Shown piece after piece: positions 1 through 8,978 of a stretch of 64,000 bases of DNA. Each line of letters opens with the position of its first letter. Within the stretch, counting starts at the first letter, position 1. The DNA lies in the NCBI RefSeq assembly GCF_001046635.1, contig NZ_KQ130453.1, positions 625,001 through 689,000 on the forward strand, written 5' to 3'. Source of the DNA: Novosphingobium barchaimii LL02 (lineage in GTDB: Bacteria > Pseudomonadota > Alphaproteobacteria > Sphingomonadales > Sphingomonadaceae). Made by a program: the position numbers and the translations under genes. Below the pieces are notes generated by a model. The model searched no databases, was not told the DNA's origin, and was given only the letters and a program-made list of their open reading frames with translations.

Positions 1-128
1 TGCCGGGCCAGCGCCTCGGCAATGCACCAGGCAACCAAGGGCACGCTTACCATGTCGGGGTTGGCGATTTCCGCCAGCAGCAGGATACGCCGGGGCCTTG
101 GGGGAGGGGTCGGACCGGGGCCAGGCAT
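1..128 (-). CDS. Glycosyltransferase, N-terminal fragment (cut by window edge)
   Basis: Reading leftward from an ATG at 128, the first 42 codons are open to the window edge. After a proline-rich start (PGPGPTPPPRPRR) comes a hydrophobic beta strand, ILLLAEIANPDMVSVPLVAW. That pattern resembles the N-terminal Rossmann strand of GT4/GT1-type glycosyltransferases. The gene points away from the polysaccharide genes on the plus strand and probably belongs to the same exopolysaccharide locus. The assignment rests on this short segment and on context only, so the exact family cannot be fixed. Confidence 0.5.
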   Translation of the reverse strand, partial: MPGPGPTPPPRPRRILLLAEIANPDMVSVPLVAWCIAEALAR

Positions 129-330
129 GTGATGGTCCGAAATCTGCCCGGTACTTTCAACCACCATAATACGGATACCTGTCAGCGCCGGGCCGAACGG
201 CTAGAATCGCGGCGGAAGAAGGACTTGCCCGAACGCCGGGTTCGTCCCGGCAGCATCCTTCCGGTCTTGTCGGCACTATATGGCCGCCGCCCGCAACATC
301 CGATCATGCCCATTGGGAGGGGAGAAGCGC

Positions 331-2457
331 GTGGGTAGATTTCCGGTGGCAAGGTACGCCGTGCGATGGCTGTTCGTGGCCTGCGTGGTCGCGGTGCCGT
401 TAGCCGCTTGCGGAGAAGGAAGCCTCGCCGCCGCCAGCAAGGACGATCCCCCGGGGCTGGCGGCCGACATGGGCGCCGACATGGGCATGGGCACCAACCT
501 CGATGGGCTGGCCTATTGGAGTACCGCGCTACCGACCCTCGATGTCATGAAATCCGCCGGCGGGTGGTTGCCGCAGGCCGACGGCAGTTACGACACCGGC
601 GAAACCGTCGCGCTTGACCGTGACGGGTGGGCTTTGCCTTCGGCCGATCCTGCCAGCCGGCGTTACCGCTCGCTGGTGGTGAACGTCATTCACGACAATC
701 CTGCCGCGCCGCCCAGCGCGCGATATGTGGTGCTTTACGATGGAACGGGCGAGATCAACGCGCTTGATGTCGACGGCGGACGCATCCTTTCGCAGGCGCC
801 GGGTGAAATGCATGTGGAGGCTGGGCGCGGCGGAAGTCTTTACCTTCGCCTCGATGCCGGGGCCTCCTTGCGAAACATTAGGGTCGTGCGCGAGGACTAC
901 CTGCCGCTCTACCGCGCGGGTCTCACCTTCAACCCTGATTTCCTCGCGCGGATCGATGCGTTTCAGGTCCTGCGGTTCATGGACTGGATGAACACCAATG
1001 CCCTGTTCGCGCCCACTGGCGGGCCAATCACGGACGAAACGGCGATCAGCGACGCACCGCAGCTAAACTGGGCCGACAGGCCGCGCCCAACCTCGATGCA
1101 TTGGGGCGAGGGCAGCCGGGGCGTGCCGGTCGAGGCGCTGGTGGAGATCGCAAACCGTACCGGGGCGGAGCCGTGGTTCACGATGCCGGTCAACGCCAGC
1201 GACGATTATGTCCGGGGTTTCGCGGCTTATGTGCGCGAACACTTGCGGCCGGACCTGAAGATCCATGTCGAGCTGTCCAACGAGGTGTGGAACTGGATAT
1301 TTCCGCAGGCCCGTTATGCACAGGCGCAGGCGCGGCGCGCCTTTGGCCCGAATGGCGACTGGCTGGAATGGTACGGCATGCGCGCGGCGCAGGTCGGGAT
1401 GATCTGGAAGAAGGCCTTCAACGAACCCGAACGGCGCAGTTCCCGCGCGGGTAGGGTGTCGATGGTCTTCGGCACCCAGTTTGCCTGGCGCGGGCTGGAG
1501 GCGAAGGGACTGGATACCGCGAACTGGCGCGATGCCGAGGGGCGGCAGATGCGCGCCTCCGACTATTTCGACGAATATGCCATCACCGCATACTACGACG
1601 GGACGATGAACACCGACGAGAGCGTGCCCATAGTCAAAGGCTGGTGGAAGGACAGCGACGGCGGATATGCCCGTGCAGTCGCCGCGCTCGACAAGCGCAT
1701 CGCCGATTTCAACGCACCGCTCTATCGCTATCACGCCGAGCAGGCGAAGGCGCATGGACTGCGACTGGTCAGCTACGAAAGCGGCTTCGGCGAATACACG
1801 CCGATTTCCCAGCACGGCAATGAGGCTTATACCGATTTCCTGGTGAAGCTGCAGCGAAGGCCCGAATTCACCGCGCTGGAAACCGCCAACTACAAGGCTT
1901 TCGCCGCGGCCGGCGGGCGTCTGTTCATGAACTTCGGCATCATCGGCACACCCTCGAAATGGGGGAGCTGGTCGGCGTTGGAATCGGTGGGGCAGGAGAC
2001 TTCCCCCCGGTATAGCGCCATGATGACCTGGCTCGCGGCCCATCCTCCTTCGCCTTTGCGGGGGCCTGCAGTGGCCTATGCGCCCTCGCGCCTGATGATC
2101 GGCAAGCCGGGCGGGTCCACGCTTACGCAAACGGCGCATGGCTATGACGTGCTGGTAGGCACCTCCGGGGACGACCGGTTCAACGCCAGTGGCGCCCCCG
2201 GTGGGCGTATCGACGGCGGAGGCGGCACCGATACTCTGGTCCTGCCGGCGAAACGCGAGGCCTATCGCTTCAGCGCAGAGGCAGGCCAGGGCCCGGTTCG
2301 TGTGGAAGGCCCCGGCGGCGGACAGGATATCTCGCGCATAGCTCTGGTCCGGTTTGGCGAAGGGCGTTCGATCGCCCTTGCACAGCTTCTGTCAGAGGAC
2401 CGGGGGCTTCGCCTTGCTGATGTAGAGCGGGTTGGAAGCGTCCCGGCGCCGAAATAG
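331..2457 (+). CDS. Exported lipoprotein with glycoside-hydrolase-like (clan GH-A-like) domain and Ca-binding-like C terminus
   Basis: A 708-aa protein starting at GTG 331, chosen because GGGAGGGGAG lies just upstream and the start gives a clean lipoprotein signal (hydrophobic stretch, then LAAC at about residues 23-26). An in-frame ATG at 280 is possible but has no good ribosome site. The middle domain carries ELSNEVWNW, where Glu318 fits the acid/base residue of clan GH-A hydrolases. SYESGFGEY, with Glu483, fits the nucleophile position. Near the C terminus GTSGDDRF and GGGGTDTL resemble RTX-type calcium-binding repeats. Its place beside export and glycosyltransferase genes suggests a role in trimming, binding or releasing exopolysaccharide. 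The catalytic residues are inferred from motif spacing alone. Confidence 0.7.
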   Translation: MGRFPVARYAVRWLFVACVVAVPLAACGEGSLAAASKDDPPGLAADMGADMGMGTNLDGLAYWSTALPTLDVMKSAGGWLPQADGSYDTGETVALDRDGWALPSADPASRRYRSLVVNVIHDNPAAPPSARYVVLYDGTGEINALDVDGGRILSQAPGEMHVEAGRGGSLYLRLDAGASLRNIRVVREDYLPLYRAGLTFNPDFLARIDAFQVLRFMDWMNTNALFAPTGGPITDETAISDAPQLNWADRPRPTSMHWGEGSRGVPVEALVEIANRTGAEPWFTMPVNASDDYVRGFAAYVREHLRPDLKIHVELSNEVWNWIFPQARYAQAQARRAFGPNGDWLEWYGMRAAQVGMIWKKAFNEPERRSSRAGRVSMVFGTQFAWRGLEAKGLDTANWRDAEGRQMRASDYFDEYAITAYYDGTMNTDESVPIVKGWWKDSDGGYARAVAALDKRIADFNAPLYRYHAEQAKAHGLRLVSYESGFGEYTPISQHGNEAYTDFLVKLQRRPEFTALETANYKAFAAAGGRLFMNFGIIGTPSKWGSWSALESVGQETSPRYSAMMTWLAAHPPSPLRGPAVAYAPSRLMIGKPGGSTLTQTAHGYDVLVGTSGDDRFNASGAPGGRIDGGGGTDTLVLPAKREAYRFSAEAGQGPVRVEGPGGGQDISRIALVRFGEGRSIALAQLLSEDRGLRLADVERVGSVPAPK

Positions 2458-3570
2458 CCGGGGCCATTGCACCCGCAGCCTGGCCCACTTCAGCCAGACC
2501 ATAGGTCCGGGATAATCGCGCCATTGCAGCGAGCGTTGGTAGGCCAGATACTGCGGCGCGAAGCTGTTGCTGACATATTTGCTGCAGCTTTTCGCCGGAA
2601 TCTCCCGGCGTTCGGCCCGGTGTGCGGTGACGAACCGGGCGGCGATGTCCTGCAGGCGGTCGGCAGTGTCCTTGCGCATCCCCCGGGGCCGCACCGAAGT
2701 ATGAACAGTCTGCCCCTGCAATATCGCGGAGGATACCAGCGCGATGTAATAGACGCCCGCTGAAGTCAGATGCACGTCATCCCGGAATATCCGCGCCAGT
2801 ATCGACCGGGTGTCGGGCCCTTCGAGGCCGGGGACCGGACGGCGCGAAATGGCTTCCTCAACCAGCACCGTCAGAGCCGACGCGGCGGGGATGGTCGCCA
2901 GTCTGTCGGCTCGTCCCTCGGCGACAAGATCGTGGTTTATTCGTCCGGCGACGCAGCGCCAGAGCGGGGCCGCAGCCCGTTCGTAGGCGATCCACGATGA
3001 GGGATCGTCAAGGTCGACGACGTTCATCCAGGCCTCGAACAGATAAGTCTGCGCATGGGGATTCTGGGCGATCACACGCTCATGAAAGTCACGCAGGAGA
3101 CTCAGGCTGTCGTTCCATACGATGCTGCCCAGCAAAGTATGCTGCTCGGTAATGACAAGGGTATCGTAGGCGATTTCTCCCGGTGCAAGCGGGCGCCGCA
3201 ATTGCGCAAGCATGTCCATCGGCCGATCCGCCCGGTCGGTTCCGGCAGCATATCCGGCCCAGGGAACAGGCCCCGAACCCATCGTCCGGTCCTTTATCGA
3301 GGAGCCTTCCAGCGCCTGCATGTTCCAGTCCATCGGCCTGCCGAGGCTGGCTGCGATGCCCTCCAGATATTCGGGATAGGGATGGTCGGTCAGGCTGTGG
3401 CCTGACACGAGCAAACGGCGCGGAATACGGGCGGGAAAGGAAGGGCCCGCCACCATTTTTTCGGCTTCGAAGACTGGAGGCGACTGCATCACGATCGGCA
3501 CCGCCGGTCCGATCTGCCACAGAGCCAGCCCGGCAAGCGCCAGCGCATATAGTCCATAGACCCGCCTCAT
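2392..3570 (-). CDS. Membrane-anchored SGNH/GDSL-type hydrolase-like protein
   Basis: 392 aa with one N-terminal membrane segment (about residues 5-22), so the rest is probably periplasmic. SGHSLTD at residues 56-62 matches the GDS(L) block with Ser59 as nucleophile. DDVHLT near residue 270 matches the terminal Asp-x-x-His block of SGNH hydrolases. The family removes acyl groups from sugars and lipids, and here a role as exopolysaccharide esterase is likely. It lies 16 bases after the glycosyltransferase at 3587-4411 and is probably co-transcribed with it. Its last 66 bases overlap, tail to tail, with the end of the glycosidase-like gene. Confidence 0.7.
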   Translation of the reverse strand: MRRVYGLYALALAGLALWQIGPAVPIVMQSPPVFEAEKMVAGPSFPARIPRRLLVSGHSLTDHPYPEYLEGIAASLGRPMDWNMQALEGSSIKDRTMGSGPVPWAGYAAGTDRADRPMDMLAQLRRPLAPGEIAYDTLVITEQHTLLGSIVWNDSLSLLRDFHERVIAQNPHAQTYLFEAWMNVVDLDDPSSWIAYERAAAPLWRCVAGRINHDLVAEGRADRLATIPAASALTVLVEEAISRRPVPGLEGPDTRSILARIFRDDVHLTSAGVYYIALVSSAILQGQTVHTSVRPRGMRKDTADRLQDIAARFVTAHRAERREIPAKSCSKYVSNSFAPQYLAYQRSLQWRDYPGPMVWLKWARLRVQWPRLFRRRDASNPLYISKAKPPVL

Positions 3571-3586
3571 GTGCCCAACGGCCGGC

Positions 3587-4411
3587 TCAGGCGGCGCTGC
3601 GCAGGCGCCATTGCCGGGCGATCTCGAAGATCAGCGGCCCTTCGACCAAATAGCGGCGCCACAACCGCTTGGGATCGCTCAGCAGGCGGAACAGCCATTC
3701 CATGCACATCCGCTGTACTATCCGGGGAGCGCGGGTCTGTTCGTCCGTCAGAAACTGCAGACTGGCGCCCACGCACAGCCCCACTCCGGTCGCCTGCCCG
3801 GTGCGGCCAATTCGATAGGCGAGAATTTCCTGCTGCGGCGATCCCACCGCGATGAAGGTATAGCGTGCCCGTGCTTCGATCGCGAACTGCTCCGCGTCCT
3901 GCGTCGCGCCGGCATCGTGGATGAAGCCCATCGGCGGGTTGTGATGAGCCAGGTTGGTCAGCCCGAAGGTCTGGCGCAGCTTGTCGATCGCACCGCTGCT
4001 GCCGCCGATCACGGCGATCCGGTCGTCCGGGCGTATGACTTCGCGAAACAGCGCGACGGTCAAGTCGCTGCCGGGTACGATCGGCAGAGCCATGTCGGCA
4101 CGTGCCGCAAGGCGGCCCAAAATACGGCTGTCGCACAAGGTGATCCAGGCATTGCGGTACATTGGCCAAAGGTCCGAGCGGGCATGCTGGATACGCACGA
4201 CATGATCGACATTGGGAGTGACGATATAGGCGAACGGTGCGTCTGCGCCGCGCTGTTCGACATCGCGAAGCACTTGAGCCTGGTCACGCCAGGCGAATTT
4301 CATGTCGATGAATTCCGACGTGCGTTGGTGCCCGCGCATTCGCCGTGCAGCGGATGCTCGCGCACCATAACCGGGCAACGGGCCCGCAGAAGCGACCGGA
4401 AGAACTGTCAT
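3587..4411 (-). CDS. WecG/TagA/CpsF family glycosyltransferase (GT26)
   Basis: About 274 aa from ATG 4411, which has AGGGTGG just upstream; an in-frame ATG at 4432 is possible but lacks a ribosome site. Family blocks appear in order: TPNVDHVV, DSRILGR, a GSDL turn, VIGGSSGA, VGSPQQE, the Gly-rich GVGLCVGASLQFL, then MEWLFRLLSDPKRLWRRYL near the C terminus. These enzymes transfer a sugar to an undecaprenyl-diphosphate-linked acceptor on the cytoplasmic face of the inner membrane (GumM of xanthan synthesis is a member). It would add a sugar to the repeat unit of the exopolysaccharide made by the neighbouring genes. Confidence 0.9.
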   Translation of the reverse strand: MTVLPVASAGPLPGYGARASAARRMRGHQRTSEFIDMKFAWRDQAQVLRDVEQRGADAPFAYIVTPNVDHVVRIQHARSDLWPMYRNAWITLCDSRILGRLAARADMALPIVPGSDLTVALFREVIRPDDRIAVIGGSSGAIDKLRQTFGLTNLAHHNPPMGFIHDAGATQDAEQFAIEARARYTFIAVGSPQQEILAYRIGRTGQATGVGLCVGASLQFLTDEQTRAPRIVQRMCMEWLFRLLSDPKRLWRRYLVEGPLIFEIARQWRLRSAA

Positions 4412-4470
4412 TTCCACCCTGTTCACTCCCATTACTGCACCGATCCGTTTTTCTTGTGATTATCGTGCAG

Positions 4471-4499
4471 TTCACAATCTTCAGTAAGGTTTGTTATAC
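4471..4499 (+). promoter_or_regulatory. Candidate sigma-70-type promoter of the exopolysaccharide export operon
   Basis: TTCACA at 4471-4476 and TTATAC at 4494-4499 are separated by 17 bases in an AT-rich stretch between divergent genes. Transcription would start near 4506 and give a leader of about 185 bases before the export gene at 4692. Prediction by pattern only. Confidence 0.5.
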
Positions 4500-4691
4500 A
4501 TTGTGCGTTAGCCTCCGCCTTCGCGGCTATTGCGATCTGAGTATCATCCGGGGTGTTTTACCTACGGATTTGCAGGGATATGGTCCTACGCTTCCAGTTT
4601 CGTGTGGTGAGAAATCGGACCCCCCTTGGACGAATGCCGCAAGAGCTACGCCGGTCGTACACTTGGCCCTCAACAACGGGGGTAAACCGAG

Positions 4692-5333
4692 ATGTTCTGT
4701 ATGCGAGGGACTATGGCCACCCTCAAGGCGCTGCCGGGACTTCTCGCTGCGCTTTGCATGGGAGCCCCGGCGCTGGCGGCCGCCAAGGATGTGGTTCCGG
4801 TGGTTCAGGCCAGCGGTGTGGACCCCGAATACCGCGTCAATCCCGGCGACGAACTCGACATCCTTGTCTGGGGTGACGAGCGGTTGCAGCGCTTGGTCAG
4901 GGTCCTGCCCGACGGCACCCTGAACTTCCCGCTGGCCGGCCGGGTCAGTGCGGCCAACCGCACCGTGCGCGAGATCGCGCTCCAGATTCGCGACAATCTC
5001 GCTCCCAATTACCGGGAAGCGCCGCCAGACGTGACCGTCGCGGTGCGCGAGGCCACGGGCATGCGCTTCTACGTGATGGGCAAGGTTCGGACACCGGGCG
5101 GCTTCGCCTCGGGTCGCTCCGTCAACGTACTGCAGGCGTTGAGCATGGCCGGGGGACTTGCGGAATTCGCCGACGTCAAGAACGCGATCATCCTGCGCCA
5201 GACAGCGCAGGGGCAGACAGTCGAGCCTGTACGTCTTTCCCGCGTGCTCAAGGGCGCGCGCAAGATGGACACCGGGCGGCTCGACGTGCCCTTGCCCGTA
5301 CTGGGAGCAGGCGATGTCCTCGTCATTCCCTGA
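4692..5333 (+). CDS. Polysaccharide export outer-membrane protein (Wza/GumB/GelD-like)
   Basis: 213 aa with an N-terminal signal peptide ending near APALAAA. The Poly_export domain begins at YRVNPGDELDILVWGDE, followed by the RVLPDGTLNFPLAGRV motif and one SLBB-type segment starting near MRFYVMGKVRTPGGF. Such proteins form the outer-membrane channel through which capsule or exopolysaccharide leaves the cell. At 213 aa it is the short, GumB-like form rather than the long Wza form. Starts at 4692, 4701 and 4713 are all in frame; 4692 has GGGGG nine bases upstream. It is the first gene of a plus-strand run ending at 11115. Confidence 0.92.
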   Translation: MFCMRGTMATLKALPGLLAALCMGAPALAAAKDVVPVVQASGVDPEYRVNPGDELDILVWGDERLQRLVRVLPDGTLNFPLAGRVSAANRTVREIALQIRDNLAPNYREAPPDVTVAVREATGMRFYVMGKVRTPGGFASGRSVNVLQALSMAGGLAEFADVKNAIILRQTAQGQTVEPVRLSRVLKGARKMDTGRLDVPLPVLGAGDVLVIP

Positions 5334-6558
5334 GAATGCAGCCTGTGTGACCGGACGATGCCGGCAACTTCCCGCCGTGGCTTTCGCGCTTGTCCTGCCG
5401 GGACTGGCCGCCTCGCCGGCAGAGGCGCGGACCGAGCCGAAGCTGGAGGTGGACACCGCGATCTTCGCGTCGTCCAATCCGCTGCTGCTGTCCACCGGGA
5501 AAGCGGGCGCAGTGATGGTAGAGGTGGCGGCATCGCCCAGCGTTACGATCACCACCCAGAACGGTTCGACGTTGCTCATCGCCGGAACATTAAGGCGGCG
5601 CGATTACAGCCGGCTCTACGGCCATTTCTTGCTGGGAGATGCACGCGTCGAAGGACGTTATCGTCATAACGAGTACCTGAACATCGGCTTCGCAGCCGGT
5701 TTCGAGCGGATGCTGGCGCTGGACCTGCTGACGTCCAGCCCCGACGGAGCAAGCGATCCCGGCGCGATCCGCAACAACTGGTTCTCCGGGGTCGATGCGG
5801 CCTGGACCCCGAACGCATACGAACTGATCACGCCGGAAGTGCGCGTCGAGCGGACATATTACACGGGCAGCAATCTGTTGCTCGATGCCAAAGCGCTGTC
5901 GATGGGAGTCGGCTATTCTCGGCGGACCGGGCCGCGCACCAGCATTGGCCTGAGGGTCCACAATTCGATCAGTTCGGTGGCCGCGATGGGCAACGTCAAC
6001 ACGGCCGCGCTCTATGCCACTTTCAACCGGAAGCTACCCGACCATGTCAAGGTCCTGGTGGAATTCGGCGCATCGAGAACCGGCGAACAGAAGGAAATAA
6101 GCAGCGGCTTCGCGGCGACCCGGCCAGGCCGGACATTGCTTGCCGGGCGATTGGAACTTTGCCGGGAAGACGGGGAGTGGGCTCGCCGCGGGCCGACCGG
6201 CTGCTTTTCCACCTCGCTCGACACCGAAGTCAGCGGGCTGGGCGGGCTGCGCCGCAACGCGATCGTATCGCTTTCGGTGATGCAGCCGGTCGGTGCGAAG
6301 TTCGTGCTGCGCGGTTCTGGCGAATTCCGGCATTCGACGCTGGTCGGCGGGGCGCCGGCGATCGGGCCGCCCGATACCTTCGGCGACGGCGCCACCGATG
6401 CCTTGCGCGCCATGGGCGCGCTGGACTGGAAGCTGCATCCGCAAATCATGCTGACAGGGAACGTCCAGTACGCGCGCCGGCAGGCCGTCACCGGTGATCG
6501 GATCGGCGCCGCGTACTTCGGTATTCAGCTCACTTTCAAGCCCAGGACCCGCAGATGA
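5314..6558 (+). CDS. Exopolysaccharide-locus outer-membrane beta-barrel protein
   Basis: About 414 aa. Start ATG 5314 overlaps the end of the export gene by 20 bases and has GGGAG upstream; a GTG at 5347 is an alternative. A hydrophobic signal segment ends near SPAEA. The rest alternates short amphipathic strands (LYGHFLLGDARVEGRYRHN, YLNIGFAAGFERM, YTGSNLLL) and finishes with the typical barrel end FGIQLTFKP. Sphingan-type clusters carry a comparable barrel gene next to the export protein. Translational overlap suggests that the two products are needed together in the outer membrane. The precise function is not known to me. Confidence 0.7.
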   Translation: MSSSFPENAACVTGRCRQLPAVAFALVLPGLAASPAEARTEPKLEVDTAIFASSNPLLLSTGKAGAVMVEVAASPSVTITTQNGSTLLIAGTLRRRDYSRLYGHFLLGDARVEGRYRHNEYLNIGFAAGFERMLALDLLTSSPDGASDPGAIRNNWFSGVDAAWTPNAYELITPEVRVERTYYTGSNLLLDAKALSMGVGYSRRTGPRTSIGLRVHNSISSVAAMGNVNTAALYATFNRKLPDHVKVLVEFGASRTGEQKEISSGFAATRPGRTLLAGRLELCREDGEWARRGPTGCFSTSLDTEVSGLGGLRRNAIVSLSVMQPVGAKFVLRGSGEFRHSTLVGGAPAIGPPDTFGDGATDALRAMGALDWKLHPQIMLTGNVQYARRQAVTGDRIGAAYFGIQLTFKPRTRR

Positions 6559-6568
6559 GTGATCACAC

Positions 6569-8059
6569 ATGACTGACGAGCAAGCACCGAACCTCAGCGT
6601 CATCAGCCCGCTCGAGATATTCGCCATTTTTTTCCGGCGGCGCTGGTGGATCGTCGTGCCTGCAGTGATCGGCACTGTGGCGGCTCTGGCGGCGGCGCTG
6701 CTGATGACCCCCGCCTACCGCTCGCAGGCGACCCTGCTGATCGACGCGCCGGAGATACCGACCGGCTTCGCTCCCCCCGTTCAATCGGCTAACTACGCCA
6801 ATGAAAGCGTGGCCAAGATCCGGGAACAGATCATGAGCCGGTCCAGCCTGACCCGGCTCATCCGCGAGGCCGGTCTGTACAAGCGCGAACAGAACGAGAT
6901 GTCGTTCGAAGACCTGCTGGGCGTGATGCGCAATTCCATCGCGGTAGACCTCGTCAGCGCCAACGGGCGCCAGCCATCTGGCAACGGCAACGACACCATC
7001 GCCTTCGACCTGTCCTTCACCTATTCGGACCCCGTGGCCGCTCACAAGGTGGCGGAGCGACTGGTCGCGATGTTCCTGACCGAGGACAAGCGGCTGCGGA
7101 CCGAAAAGGCCGTGAGCACCGCTTCGTTCCTGACCCGCCGCGTCGATGACCTGCGTGCGCAGATGGTCGAACTGGAAGGCAAGCGCCGCGAGGTGGAAAG
7201 TCGCTATGCCGGTGCATTGCCCGATCAGGTGGCCCTGAGCGCACAATCGGGCTCGTCGCTGCGCGCGGAAGTATCGCGGCTCGATGCGGAAACCCAGGGG
7301 TTGATGCAGCAGAATGGTCTTCTTGCGGCGCGCAGCGAGGAGATCGCCTCGGCGCCAAAGCCCGAATTCGAAGCGCTGCGCACTGCCGAGGATCGGCTTG
7401 CCCAGCTTTCCGCGACGTATTCCGATACCTACCCCGATGTCGTCGCAGCGCGCGCAGCAGTCTCGCGCCAGCGGCAGGCGGCTTTGTCATCAATGCGCCC
7501 ATCGCCAGGCAGCGGCGTGGTGGCCTCGGAAATGGCGGCGGCCCGCTCGCGCATATCCTCACTGGCGGCAAGGCGCGGGGAACTGGTGGGCTCGATCTCG
7601 CAGATGGACCGCATGACCGCCATGGCGCCCCAGGCGACTTACGAACTCAACAATCTCGAGCGTGACTACGACAACCTCAAGCGTCAGTATCAGGACGTGC
7701 GCGACAAGCAGATGGAAGCGCAGGTCACCGCCAATCTCCAGGCGGAGAACAAGGGTGAGCGCTTCTCGGTCGTGAACGCGGCCAGCATACCGGGTGACCC
7801 GATCCGCCCCAAGCGCTTGCAGATGGTGGCCGGAGGGCTCTTCGGCGGGCTGGCGCTGGGCTTCGCACTTGTGGTCGTGTGGGAGGTTCTGGCCGGTCCG
7901 ATCCACGGCGTCGGCGCGGTCACCCGTCTGATGAACGCGCCGCCGCTGGCAGTGGTTCCGGTGCTGGGCTCCGGCTCTACATCGCCGCTATTCGAACGCA
8001 TCAGCCGGCTTCTGCAAAAGCGGCGAGGGCGCCCCAATTCCCGTCGAGCGGAGGCATGA
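6569..8059 (+). CDS. Chain-length regulator / co-polymerase of exopolysaccharide (GumC/Wzz family)
   Basis: 496 aa. The N-terminal membrane helix is at about residues 26-46, after the conserved SPLEIFAIFFRRRWW. A long coiled-coil region follows (AEVSRLDAETQGLMQQN and similar), then the PGDPIRPKRLQ motif just before the second helix at about 419-441. This is the topology of polysaccharide co-polymerases, which set chain length and couple the polymerase to the export channel. The C-terminal tail is basic and has no ATP-binding domain; that function is carried by the next gene, whose ATG overlaps this stop codon. Confidence 0.92.
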   Translation: MTDEQAPNLSVISPLEIFAIFFRRRWWIVVPAVIGTVAALAAALLMTPAYRSQATLLIDAPEIPTGFAPPVQSANYANESVAKIREQIMSRSSLTRLIREAGLYKREQNEMSFEDLLGVMRNSIAVDLVSANGRQPSGNGNDTIAFDLSFTYSDPVAAHKVAERLVAMFLTEDKRLRTEKAVSTASFLTRRVDDLRAQMVELEGKRREVESRYAGALPDQVALSAQSGSSLRAEVSRLDAETQGLMQQNGLLAARSEEIASAPKPEFEALRTAEDRLAQLSATYSDTYPDVVAARAAVSRQRQAALSSMRPSPGSGVVASEMAAARSRISSLAARRGELVGSISQMDRMTAMAPQATYELNNLERDYDNLKRQYQDVRDKQMEAQVTANLQAENKGERFSVVNAASIPGDPIRPKRLQMVAGGLFGGLALGFALVVVWEVLAGPIHGVGAVTRLMNAPPLAVVPVLGSGSTSPLFERISRLLQKRRGRPNSRRAEA

Positions 8060-8826
8060 CGATGATTACTGTCGGCAAGGAAGATTTCGCCGGACAAACC
8101 AGCCCCTGCACAATCGTCGATCTCGAACGGCGGCGGGTTCGGCTCGACCGCGAGAAACTGCTCGAAAACGGCATTTTCGGGCTGGAACACATGGACCCGC
8201 GCGCGCGAACCTTCATCCTGCTGCGATCGCAGATCATGAACGGCTTTTATGCCGAGGGTGGACGCGTCCTGGTGGTCACCTCGACCCAGGCGGGCAATGG
8301 CAAGACGTTCGTCACCGCGAACCTGGCCTGCGCGCTCAGCCTGATCCAGCCCACCGTCCTGATCGACCTCGACCTGCGGCGACCGACTATGGCAACGCGC
8401 TTCGGCCTTACGGTGAGCGCCGGCGTCGATGACTATTTGCTGGGCGATTGCGAATGGGAAGACGTAGGCCAGAAAGTGGCAGGGCTGGATCTGACGCTTT
8501 ATCCCGTGCGCGAACCCCGGCAGGATTCGTCGACCCTTCTGTCGCTGGACCGACTGGCGGGCGCAATGACCGCGATCCGCGCCATGCCGTATCAGCCGCT
8601 GTGCATCATCGACACGCCGCCTGCGCTGGTGCTGGATGACGTGATGCTGATCGCACGCAAGGGCGACGGGATCGTGATGGTGATCGAGGAAGGCCGCACG
8701 ACCTCGGGCGAATTGAAGGAGGCCATGCGTCTGCTGGGCGCGCCGCGGATCGTCGGCACGGTGCTCAACAAGTCCATAACCAGCGGCAGCCGCCGGTACG
8801 ATTATGACTACTACGAACCTGCCTGA
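8056..8826 (+). CDS. BY-kinase-like tyrosine autokinase / ParA-type ATPase
   Basis: 256 aa. Start ATG 8056 overlaps the previous stop (ATGA) and has GGAGG upstream. Walker A is TQAGNGKTF with Lys83, Walker A' is LIDLDLRRP, and Walker B is CIIDTPPAL. The extreme C terminus has a tyrosine cluster (YDYDYYEPA), the autophosphorylation tail of bacterial tyrosine kinases. It would work with the co-polymerase just upstream, cycling phosphorylation to control polymer assembly. Kinase and co-polymerase are separate proteins here, as in gellan-type clusters. Confidence 0.88.
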   Translation: MTMITVGKEDFAGQTSPCTIVDLERRRVRLDREKLLENGIFGLEHMDPRARTFILLRSQIMNGFYAEGGRVLVVTSTQAGNGKTFVTANLACALSLIQPTVLIDLDLRRPTMATRFGLTVSAGVDDYLLGDCEWEDVGQKVAGLDLTLYPVREPRQDSSTLLSLDRLAGAMTAIRAMPYQPLCIIDTPPALVLDDVMLIARKGDGIVMVIEEGRTTSGELKEAMRLLGAPRIVGTVLNKSITSGSRRYDYDYYEPA

Positions 8827-8978
8827 AACGCTGGGCGGGTGACGATGGCGGTCTGCGAATTCCCCACGGATTACGCTGCCTGCGCGGGCCGCCATGCGTG
8901 GAATATAGTGTTTGAAACTCGCAACTGCCGCTTCGAACGAGGCGGTCTCCCGTTCCTTCCAAAGGTGAAGTTGGACGC

